From the IMG/VR virus record IMGVR_UViG_3300028829_003739, positions 1-64,000 of that record: DNA of 64,000 bases; one strand, given 5' to 3'. Below, piece by piece: positions 5,577 to 12,127 of the stretch. Within the stretch, counting starts at the first letter, position 1. Each line of letters begins with the position of its first letter. The position numbers were made by a program, and so were the translations under genes. This stretch comes from a virus. The notes beneath the pieces were generated by a model. That model did not search any database and was not told the origin of the DNA. It saw only the letters and a list, made by a program, of their open reading frames with translations.

Positions 5577-6890
5577 ATGAGTCTAGGCAATGGAAATCCT
5601 AAATATGGAGATAAAGGCAGTAACTTTAGTTACGAATATGCTGTATTAAAATTATTAAACGCGATTAAAGATAATAGCGGGGGCGGTGGCGGAGGCGGTG
5701 ACGCTTCTGCAGCTAATCAGCAAACTCAAATTACTGAAGCACTAGCTGCAAATACAGAATTAACAGCTATTAAAACAGCAATTGAAACATTTGACGCACA
5801 AAATGGAGCCGATTTAACTAGTTTAATTAGTGCATTTAATACATTTGCTAATCAAAATAACATTGATATAGTAGATGTTAAAGCTGCTATTCAAACTTTT
5901 GATGCACAGAATGGAACTGATTTAAGTGCTATACTTACAGCATTACAAAACGGAGATCAATTAGCTAACATAAGATCTAATACTGCAAAAGACGGTTCAG
6001 GAACAGCGTTATATCCTTTACTTGATGCAGATGGTCACTTACAAGTAGATGTACTCTCAGGAGGAGCAGGAGGAGCTTCTAATGTGATTGATTCTAATAA
6101 CAGTACTGCAACACCATTAGGTGCTGGAGCAGTCTTTACAGGTACAGGTACTGATGTATCTGCATATAACTCTGTAACAATACAATTATTTGCTGATCAA
6201 GATTCTGCTGCAGACGGTATGTCATTTCAGTTTTCACCAGATAATGTTAACTGGGATGAACAAAATGATTATAACCTAGAGATTACAGTATCTGAAACAA
6301 GAAGATTTCAATTTCCTGTAACAGCTCAGTACTTTAGAGTTGTTTATACAAATGGAGGAGTTGCTCAGACAGCATTTAGAGTACAGACAATTCTTCATAC
6401 ATCAGATGTACTTACAAGTATACATAGATTAGATACAGGACTTACTAATGATAGATCTGTAACAGTAACTAAATCAGTTATTGCTGGAGAAACATCAGCA
6501 GGAGGGGGAGCTTTTGTTAATGTGAAAGTAGCACCTTCTGGGTCATTAGAAACAAATGCTAGTCAAGATACACATGATAATCTTAATGCAAATGCTAATA
6601 TTCAAGTAGGAGATGTTGATGTATCTGGAGCTAATCCAGTTCCTACTACTATGGCTAGCACAACAATAACACCTAATTTAGTAAGAGCAACTAGTGCTGG
6701 AACAATTGCTGCAGGAGCAAGATCATTTAGTATTGCAAATATAGGAGCAGCGGATGCTGACATCTTAGGTGGTACTAATAACCTTAAGGTAGGCGAAGTA
6801 GTAAACTTTGATGCAGGACTGAACAATACATATGGATCCGTAGCCTATGATGCTACAGGAACTGAATTATTAATTACATATAATAACTAA
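5577..6890 (+). CDS. Putative virion fibre / surface protein with coiled-coil repeats
   Basis: A 437-residue protein. After a short N-terminal segment comes a Gly-rich hinge (seven Gly at about residues 35-41). An Ala/Thr/Gln-rich helical region follows, with a repeated unit seen as ETFDAQNGADL and QTFDAQNGTDL, typical of trimeric coiled coils. The C-terminal 280 residues are beta-rich, including a segment (FQFSPDNVNWDE ... QYFRVVYTNGG) of the kind found in phage receptor-binding or head-decoration proteins. A fibre attached to the virion is the best reading. It is the first gene of a plus unit with two more fibre-type genes (6893, 7289). It could bind the tail or the capsid; the sequence does not decide. 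Confidence 0.7.
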   Translation: MSLGNGNPKYGDKGSNFSYEYAVLKLLNAIKDNSGGGGGGGDASAANQQTQITEALAANTELTAIKTAIETFDAQNGADLTSLISAFNTFANQNNIDIVDVKAAIQTFDAQNGTDLSAILTALQNGDQLANIRSNTAKDGSGTALYPLLDADGHLQVDVLSGGAGGASNVIDSNNSTATPLGAGAVFTGTGTDVSAYNSVTIQLFADQDSAADGMSFQFSPDNVNWDEQNDYNLEITVSETRRFQFPVTAQYFRVVYTNGGVAQTAFRVQTILHTSDVLTSIHRLDTGLTNDRSVTVTKSVIAGETSAGGGAFVNVKVAPSGSLETNASQDTHDNLNANANIQVGDVDVSGANPVPTTMASTTITPNLVRATSAGTIAAGARSFSIANIGAADADILGGTNNLKVGEVVNFDAGLNNTYGSVAYDATGTELLITYNN

Positions 6891-6892
6891 TC

Positions 6893-7285
6893 ATGAGCAC
6901 AAGCATAGGAAATATAAACTCAATTGTAAGACTAGAAGAAATTCAATTAGCAGCATCAGATGAAACAACTGATTTAGTTGTAGGTACAGATGCAGTAACT
7001 TTTAGAATGCCTTACGGTATGACATTAGAAGACTTAAGAGCTAGTGTTACAACAGCACCAGTAGGAGCAGATATACAAGTAACAGTAAATCAAGGAGGTA
7101 GTGCAGTAGCATCAGTTATCATAATTGAAGCAGGAGCAACTACAAGTACTTCAGCTACAACACAACCTACAATAAGTAATTCTAATTTGATTGATGACGC
7201 ACAAATAACAGTAGATATATCACAAATAGGAAGTACAACTGCAGGTGCAGGACTTAAAGTAACCTTAATAGGAAAAAGAGCATAA
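6893..7285 (+). CDS. Small fibre-domain protein (probable receptor-binding or head-fibre tip)
   Basis: A 130-residue all-beta protein made essentially of one domain. The order of segments (FRMPYGMTLEDLRASVTTAP, IQVTVNQGG, SVIIIEAGATTSTSA, LIDDAQITVDISQIGSTTAG, LKVTLIGKR) matches, from memory, the C-terminal domain of many aquatic phage fibre and virion proteins, where it usually caps a longer shaft. Here it is free-standing, two bases after the long fibre gene, so it may assemble onto that protein. No signal peptide. Function beyond a structural, surface-exposed role is inferred. Confidence 0.7.
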   Translation: MSTSIGNINSIVRLEEIQLAASDETTDLVVGTDAVTFRMPYGMTLEDLRASVTTAPVGADIQVTVNQGGSAVASVIIIEAGATTSTSATTQPTISNSNLIDDAQITVDISQIGSTTAGAGLKVTLIGKRA

Positions 7286-7288
7286 ATT

Positions 7289-7909
7289 ATGGGGTATATT
7301 ATTAATCCATATATGTTTGGTCCTGTTAGCGGATGTTCCGCAGCACAAGGTCTTTCAATAGTACCTGTTTCAGGATCTACTGCAGTAGACGATATTCCTA
7401 TGGATACTTGGTATAATTATAATTTTTATGCAGGTATGATTTTACAAAGTGAAATTGGTTCTGGCGAAAAATTAATAACTGGTATGCAATTTGAATTAGG
7501 AACTACTATTTCTAGTTTAGTAACAAGAAGCAATGTTACTGTAAAGTTATATCATACTACAGGAACAGATTTAGATAATAGTTATACAAAAGATGTAGAA
7601 AATGAATTACCAAATGTTACAGGGTTAGTTAAAGTGCTTGATGCAGGTAATTTTACAGTACAAGGTTCAAGTAATACTTACATAACATGTTTTACGTTTG
7701 AACAAAACTTTTGCTATTACGGAGTAAACAACTTAGTTATTCAGATAGAAGATCAAACAGGAAGTGCAGGAACTAATTATAGTGGTATGTGGGAATGTAG
7801 TAGCCCTAGTGGTACTAGATATACTTTAGCTGCTAGAGAAGATGGTTCATGGGCCGATACTGATCCTTTCGCGCAACTTCAAAGACCTAATATAAAATTA
7901 CTTTACTAA
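7289..7909 (+). CDS. Putative beta-sandwich surface protein
   Basis: A 206-residue beta-rich protein. It begins MGYIINPYMFGPVSGCSAAQ, a short sticky N-terminus frequent in phage virion proteins. The body (residues about 40-205) has a pattern of alternating strands with an AGMILQSEIGSGEKLITGMQF segment and a VKLYHTTGTDL strand resembling carbohydrate-binding beta-sandwiches of Bacteroidota surface proteins. That comparison is by eye. It follows the fibre-domain gene by 3 bases and its stop overlaps the next start (TAATG), so it belongs to the same adsorption cassette. Confidence 0.65.
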   Translation: MGYIINPYMFGPVSGCSAAQGLSIVPVSGSTAVDDIPMDTWYNYNFYAGMILQSEIGSGEKLITGMQFELGTTISSLVTRSNVTVKLYHTTGTDLDNSYTKDVENELPNVTGLVKVLDAGNFTVQGSSNTYITCFTFEQNFCYYGVNNLVIQIEDQTGSAGTNYSGMWECSSPSGTRYTLAAREDGSWADTDPFAQLQRPNIKLLY

Positions 7910-8148
7910 TGGACATTGAAAAATTAAAAGAAGATTTAGATCAAATAGGTGAGCTTTATGAATTAGATTTAAAATCTAATTATATTAGTATTTGGTATAA
8001 TAGTGTAACCGAAGAAATAAAAGATAATATAGATACTATAGTATTAGTAAACACAAGCCCTGAGTTTACTAATATTGATTCAACATTACAATATATAGAT
8101 CCAGGAACAAAAAGTCTAGGTTTTAGATATAAAGCAAGAGTCAAATAA
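7909..8148 (+). CDS. Small hypothetical protein (79 aa)
   Basis: A 79-residue acidic protein with a helical N-terminus (MDIEKLKEDLDQIGELYELD) and a beta-type C-terminus. No domain is recognised. It starts in a TAATG overlap with the surface-protein gene, which suggests coupled translation and possibly a chaperone or assembly partner for the fibre proteins; this is speculation from position. Confidence 0.65.
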   Translation: MDIEKLKEDLDQIGELYELDLKSNYISIWYNSVTEEIKDNIDTIVLVNTSPEFTNIDSTLQYIDPGTKSLGFRYKARVK

Positions 8149-8173
8149 TGCACCCATATAACAAAATAAGGTC

Positions 8174-8497
8174 ATGGAAATAAATACAATTACAATAGGA
8201 ATAGGGGCATTGATCTCTTTAGTAACAGGTTTAATAGGAGCTGCAGGATTTTGGTTTAAAATTAAAAATCATGTTGAAATTATAGAAGTAAAGCTAGCTT
8301 CAATTGAAAAAGATAGTTGTGATCTTAAAAAAGATACTGAAAAAGATCAAGACATAATTCATAAAAGAATTGCAAATCTTAAAAAAGAAGTAGAAAAGAA
8401 TCGTGAGAAGAATGATGAAGCATTATCAGACTTAACACAGAAAATGGCAGATATGGAGTTACGTATTATTAAAGCCATTAATGATATCAAAAAATAA
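8174..8497 (+). CDS. Membrane-anchored coiled-coil protein, possible holin/spanin-type lysis factor
   Basis: A 107-residue protein with one N-terminal hydrophobic segment (about residues 5-29, TIGIGALISLVTGLIGAAGF). It is followed by a 70-residue charged coiled coil (heptads through KRIANLKKEVEKNREKNDEA). One membrane anchor plus a long helix is the architecture of XhlA-like holin-associated proteins and of some inner-membrane spanins. It lies two genes before the amidase endolysin, which supports a lysis role. Without sequence homology this stays a candidate. Confidence 0.65.
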   Translation: MEINTITIGIGALISLVTGLIGAAGFWFKIKNHVEIIEVKLASIEKDSCDLKKDTEKDQDIIHKRIANLKKEVEKNREKNDEALSDLTQKMADMELRIIKAINDIKK

Positions 8498-8522
8498 TCA
8501 TTTAGTTTAAACTTTGCATATT

Positions 8523-8567
8523 TAAACTTATTTAGTTACATTTATCATGATAACTAAAATAAGTTTA
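8523..8567 (+). promoter_or_regulatory. Long inverted repeat directly before a start codon
   Basis: TAAACTTATTTAGTTA (8523-8538) and TAACTAAAATAAGTTTA (8551-8567) pair over 16 bp with one bulged base around a 12-nt loop. The right arm ends two bases before the ATG at 8570. There is no T-tract, so it looks like an RNA structure or operator controlling translation or transcription of the following genes. A separate palindrome AGTTTAAACT lies at 8504-8513. Confidence 0.6.
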
Positions 8568-8569
8568 TT

Positions 8570-8824
8570 ATGTCAAAGAAAACCAACACTCAAGAAGAAT
8601 TTACTGAAGAGCAACTAGCAGAAATGCGAAAAAATGCTCTTGAAAACATGGCTCATGAAATAGAGTATCTTGAAGTAGAATCTAAGTATTACAATTTATT
8701 AGCAGAAGTTGAAGAAGCAAAGTTAAGACAGTTTCACGCAATGGTGAAGCATAGTCAACTATATGCAAGTACTCAACCTAATGAAGAACCGGCTGCTAAA
8801 GAAAAAGAATTACATACTACTTAA
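8570..8824 (+). CDS. Small helical protein upstream of the endolysin
   Basis: An 84-residue, Glu/Ala-rich, almost wholly helical protein (TEEQLAEMRKNALENMAHEI, then a helix with VESKYYNLLAEVEEAKLRQF) with a disordered Pro-containing tail. No hydrophobic segment, so it is cytoplasmic or internal to the virion. From memory, similar short coiled-coil proteins sit near structural genes of Bacteroidota phages without known function. The start at 8570 lies just after a large inverted repeat (8523-8567) and the stop abuts the endolysin start. Confidence 0.7.
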   Translation: MSKKTNTQEEFTEEQLAEMRKNALENMAHEIEYLEVESKYYNLLAEVEEAKLRQFHAMVKHSQLYASTQPNEEPAAKEKELHTT

Positions 8825-9727
8825 ATGAGCACGTATATTAGAAAAGGCTCTCAAGATAGAGCTATGGTTAAAGAGTTACAAAGAGCATTAGGATTAATTG
8901 TAGATGGTGTTTTCGGTTCTAAAACACAAGCTGCACTTATGAACTTTCAGAGTCAGGCTAATTTAGTAGCTGACGGTATTGCGGGTCCTAAAACATTCCA
9001 AGCATTAGGATTATTAGATACAGATCTAAAAAGTAATATTATAAGAACTGAAAACGGTTTAATTATTCAAAAACATCATTTAGATAGTGATGAGTATATA
9101 TGGGATAAAGAATATCCCATATTAAATGATTATCTAATGCTTCATCATACTGCAGGTCATGCTAATCCTTTTAGGTGTATTGATCACTGGAATAGAGATA
9201 AAAGAGGTAGAATAGCTACTGAATTTGTATTAGGTGGTCAAGATCTTAGAAATACAAACTCTGATCATGACGGTGTAGTAGTACAAGCATTTCCTGAAGG
9301 ATGCCAAGGGTGGCATATAGGAAGCTCAGGATCTTATTACATGAATAGACATACCGTAGGTATAGAGATATGCGGATTTGGGTATCTTAACAAAGAAATG
9401 AAAAATTATGTAGGTGTAAAAGCTCATGAAGATCAAATAGCTGTACTAGAAGAATCTTTTAGAGGATATACTCACTGGCATAAGTATTCAGATGAGCAGT
9501 TAAAATCCCTTAAAAAATTAATATTATACATCGCAAGAAGAGATGATATTGATTTAGAAGTAGGCTTAATACCATGGGTAAGAGAAGAAGGAGCTAAAGC
9601 TTTTGGATTTAAACAAAAAGCTTATGATGGTAAAGTAAAAGGTTTACTAACTCATACTAATGTAAGGAAAGATAAATTTGATTGCTTTCCACAAGAAGAG
9701 TTATTAGACATGCTATTAAGTATTTAA
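8825..9727 (+). CDS. Endolysin: peptidoglycan-binding domain plus N-acetylmuramoyl-L-alanine amidase
   Basis: A 300-residue lysis enzyme that cuts the amide bond between N-acetylmuramic acid and L-alanine in peptidoglycan. Residues about 5-65 form a peptidoglycan-binding domain (LQRALGLIVDGVFGSKTQAA, then VADGIAGPKTFQALGL). Residues about 85-295 are an amidase of the T7-lysozyme/Amidase_2 type. Zinc ligands are recognisable as the His pair in LHHTAG (H107/H108), H277 in LTHTNVRKDK, and Cys287 in FDCFP, the position that is Cys in T7 lysozyme. No signal peptide is present, so export depends on a holin. The preceding genes at 8174 and 8570 may complete the lysis module. Confidence 0.93.
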   Translation: MSTYIRKGSQDRAMVKELQRALGLIVDGVFGSKTQAALMNFQSQANLVADGIAGPKTFQALGLLDTDLKSNIIRTENGLIIQKHHLDSDEYIWDKEYPILNDYLMLHHTAGHANPFRCIDHWNRDKRGRIATEFVLGGQDLRNTNSDHDGVVVQAFPEGCQGWHIGSSGSYYMNRHTVGIEICGFGYLNKEMKNYVGVKAHEDQIAVLEESFRGYTHWHKYSDEQLKSLKKLILYIARRDDIDLEVGLIPWVREEGAKAFGFKQKAYDGKVKGLLTHTNVRKDKFDCFPQEELLDMLLSI

Positions 9728-9750
9728 TTAATAAATGTAAAACCAACATT

Positions 9751-10119
9751 ATGGCACAAGCAAATTTAGTACAGAAAAAAGTACGTATGGGTCATAGAGA
9801 TATTATAAAGTATCAACTTGTCACACATTGTTTTATAAATAACATCCAGCTCAGTAACAATGAGCTGGATTGTTTAACTCTATTAGGAGTAAGTGGTGAA
9901 AATGAATTATCAGCATTTTGTAATTTATCAGTAGACGAAAAGATATTTAAAACATCTCAGACAGTACGTAATTTTTTAGGTAAAGCTGTTAAAAATAAAT
10001 TAGTATATAAAACGGGAACTGCAAAAAAACGTATAGGACTAGGTAAATCTTTAAGTATTCAAACAGATGGTAACATTGTTTTAGATTTTAAGTTAGTATA
10101 TGCTACCAAAGAGCAGTAA
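9751..10119 (+). CDS. Conserved-type phage protein next to the IHF-like gene
   Basis: A 122-residue protein. I choose the ATG at 9751 (MAQANLVQKKVRMGH), preceded by AAAACCAACATT, over the longer frame from 9682 that would overlap the endolysin. The layout (LSNNELDCLTLLGV, then FKTSQTVRNFLGKAVKNKLV, then a basic beta-type end) looks like a small helical DNA-binding fold: the SQTVRNFL...NKLV part resembles a winged-helix recognition segment and wing. From memory this family recurs in Bacteroidota phages beside packaging genes. It overlaps the IHF-like gene by 20 bases. A DNA-binding role in packaging or gene control is inference. Confidence 0.75.
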   Translation: MAQANLVQKKVRMGHRDIIKYQLVTHCFINNIQLSNNELDCLTLLGVSGENELSAFCNLSVDEKIFKTSQTVRNFLGKAVKNKLVYKTGTAKKRIGLGKSLSIQTDGNIVLDFKLVYATKEQ

Positions 10120-10483
10120 ACATTATATACAACCGACAGCTGATCTATTAAATATAGATCAACAACTAGTAGAAGACTTAGTAAGTTTTTACTATAGTCG
10201 TTTAAGAAAAGCATTATCTGAGTTAGAAGCTCCTCAAATTAGAGTAGAAAACATGGGTACTTTTAAAGCAAAAAATAAAAAGCTAAAAGAGTTATATGTT
10301 AGATATTCAAAGCATTTAGAAGTTACAAGTTCAGATACTATAAAGCAAATGCGGGTTAAAAAAAGAACTGAGCAAAAACTTGAAAGAGTAATGCATATAC
10401 AGAACTTGATTAATGAAGAAAGAAAAAGAAGAAATAAATTTTTAAAAGAAAAGCATGAGTCGTCTACAAAAACTAAAAGCTAA
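10100..10483 (+). CDS. IHF/HU-like DNA-bending protein
   Basis: A 127-residue member of the HU/IHF family found in the packaging region of crAss-like phages. Two N-terminal helices (ADLLNIDQQLVEDLVSFYYS, residues about 13-32) are followed by the strand-turn that marks the family, ALSELEAPQIRVENMGTFKA (compare the GFGTF of IHF). The long beta-arm of canonical IHF is replaced by a strongly basic helical C-terminus (QMRVKKRTEQ ... EERKRRNKFLKEKHE). It probably bends or wraps DNA, perhaps for packaging initiation. It overlaps its neighbours on both sides (20 and 29 bases), so expression is coupled. crAss-like phages usually have two such genes; only one is clear here. Confidence 0.82.
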   Translation: MLPKSSKHYIQPTADLLNIDQQLVEDLVSFYYSRLRKALSELEAPQIRVENMGTFKAKNKKLKELYVRYSKHLEVTSSDTIKQMRVKKRTEQKLERVMHIQNLINEERKRRNKFLKEKHESSTKTKS

Positions 10484-10796
10484 ATTACAAGTACTTTATG
10501 ATAATAAAGGTAAAATCTTTGAAGGATTAAAAAACTCTGTTGTTAAAAATGAATTCGTAGAAAATGTAGCTAGGGCTAGATGGGAAATATGTATGAACTG
10601 TGAGCAGTTAGACAGTGAAGGAAGTAAGTGTTTAGTAAAAGGAACACAACCTTGCTGTGGAGCATGCGGATGTAAATTACATTTTAAAGTAAGATCTCTC
10701 TCATCAGATTGTGGTGATACAAAAAATCCTAAATGGTTTGCTGTACTAACTCAAGAAGAAGAAGATGATTTAGAACTAGATGAACCTGAAAACTAA
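10455..10796 (+). CDS. Cys-rich putative zinc-binding protein
   Basis: A 113-residue protein with a basic helical N-terminus. The central cluster of cysteines (CMNCEQL, KCLVKG, PCCGACGCKL, then SSDCGD) is spaced like a zinc ribbon or two interleaved knuckles, and the C-terminus is acidic (EEEDDLELDE). It is sandwiched between the IHF-like gene, which it overlaps by 29 bases, and the PD-(D/E)XK nuclease gene (6-base gap), so a nucleic-acid-binding role in the packaging or nuclease module is plausible. The Cys pattern is seen; zinc binding and function are inferred. Confidence 0.8.
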   Translation: MSRLQKLKAKLQVLYDNKGKIFEGLKNSVVKNEFVENVARARWEICMNCEQLDSEGSKCLVKGTQPCCGACGCKLHFKVRSLSSDCGDTKNPKWFAVLTQEEEDDLELDEPEN

Positions 10797-10801
10797 TTAT
10801 T

Positions 10802-11620
10802 ATGAAACTAAAATTTAGTGCAGACACACATACTTATGAAAGTATTGAAGAACCTGATAAGAAATGGACTAGTGTAACAAGTATTATTAAGTTGTTTAAA
10901 GAACCTTTTGATCAAGAAAAAATTGCTAAAAAGTCTTCTAAAAATAAAAGATCTAAATGGTACGGTAAAACACCAGAAGAAATAATTGAAATATGGGAAT
11001 CTGAAACTAATAGAGCACTTACATTAGGGTCTTGGTATCATGATCAAAGAGAAGCTGAATTAATAGCCTGTGATACAATTAGAAGAAATGGTATTGACTT
11101 ACCTATTTTTAGACCTTTGGTTGACGGTTCAATTAAGTTATCTCCAGATCAAAAATTAGTTCCGGGTATATATCCAGAGCATCTTGCTTATTTAAACTCT
11201 GCAAAAATATGCGGTCAAGCAGATAGAGTAGAAGTTGTAGGTGATGTAGTTAATATATATGATTATAAAACTAATAAAGAAATTAAAAGTGAGTCATATA
11301 AAAACTGGGAAGGTCAGCATAAGATGATGTTAGCTCCTCTAAATAATATTCAAGATTGCAATTTAATGCATTACGCTTTACAACTGAGTATTTACATGTA
11401 TATGATTTTAAAACATAATCATAACTTAAAACCTGGTAAACTTCAAATACACCATATCATATTTGAGAAAGATGGTGAAGATGAAAATGGTTATCCAATT
11501 GTATCTATTGATGCACAAGGAGATCCTTTAGTAAAAGAAGTTGTGCCTTATGACTTACCATATATGAAAAAAGAAATTAATCAGATAATTAAATATTTAA
11601 AGACGCATAAAAATGATTAG
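10802..11620 (+). CDS. PD-(D/E)XK family nuclease
   Basis: A 272-residue nuclease of the RecB-like PD-(D/E)XK superfamily. The catalytic core runs from ICGQADRVEV (D141) through VNIYDYKTNK (D154, K156) to the helix LQLSIYMY (Q194 and Y198, the QxxxY motif of Cas4/RecB relatives). An upstream Glu/His-containing helix (LTLGSWYHDQREAE) may complete the metal site. This gene belongs to the conserved set of crAss-like phages beside TerL and could process packaging or recombination intermediates. It ends in an 8-base overlap with the next gene (ATG at 11613). Confidence 0.88.
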   Translation: MKLKFSADTHTYESIEEPDKKWTSVTSIIKLFKEPFDQEKIAKKSSKNKRSKWYGKTPEEIIEIWESETNRALTLGSWYHDQREAELIACDTIRRNGIDLPIFRPLVDGSIKLSPDQKLVPGIYPEHLAYLNSAKICGQADRVEVVGDVVNIYDYKTNKEIKSESYKNWEGQHKMMLAPLNNIQDCNLMHYALQLSIYMYMILKHNHNLKPGKLQIHHIIFEKDGEDENGYPIVSIDAQGDPLVKEVVPYDLPYMKKEINQIIKYLKTHKND

Positions 11621-12125
11621 ACTTTTTGAAATAGAAAATAGAACAGTAAAACCTACTGTACACTGTCATCAAATCATGTGGTTAAAAGCTATTATGGATA
11701 ATTTTCCAGATAACTATTTACAAGTATATGCTTATGTGTTTTATATGGCTTGTCCTTCAGAAGAAAACCCATACTTTAATGTAAAGCATGATTTAAGAGA
11801 AGAAGTTATATTACTTGATATTGATGGGGAAATAGATACAGAACATGATTTAATTATAGAAGCGGTAGATAAAGCTATTATTTTATATGAAACTCCAACT
11901 GTTAGAGCTTATAAAGGTATTACGACAATGCTTGATAATTTAACAGAGTATATGGAAACTACTCAAGTTACTGCAGGTAGAGATGGTAACATAAATTCTT
12001 TACTTAGAATAGCAAAAGAATTTGATGCAATAAGACAATCATATAAAGGCGTAGCAAAAGATTTAGAAGCTGAACAAGAAACACATGTTAGAGGAAGTCA
12101 GCAATTAGGTTATGATCAAATGTAA
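11613..12125 (+). CDS. Protein immediately upstream of TerL, candidate terminase partner
   Basis: A 170-residue acidic protein: an N-terminal helical domain with aromatic residues (CHQIMWLKAIMDNFP, YAYVFYMACPSEENPYF), then a long helical C-terminal half (LRIAKEFDAIRQSYKGVAKD). Its position, with 8 bases of overlap to the nuclease and 2 bases before terL, is conserved-looking and is where a small terminase subunit would be expected. No DNA-binding HTH is obvious, so it may instead be a packaging accessory. Function not established. Confidence 0.75.
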   Translation: MIRLFEIENRTVKPTVHCHQIMWLKAIMDNFPDNYLQVYAYVFYMACPSEENPYFNVKHDLREEVILLDIDGEIDTEHDLIIEAVDKAIILYETPTVRAYKGITTMLDNLTEYMETTQVTAGRDGNINSLLRIAKEFDAIRQSYKGVAKDLEAEQETHVRGSQQLGYDQM

Positions 12126-12127
12126 AT

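Noticed and set aside
6602-6826. Minus-strand frame inside the fibre gene, and similar antisense frames in other large genes
   Set aside because: They mirror the biased composition of the plus-strand genes, lack upstream signals and have low-complexity hydrophobic translations.
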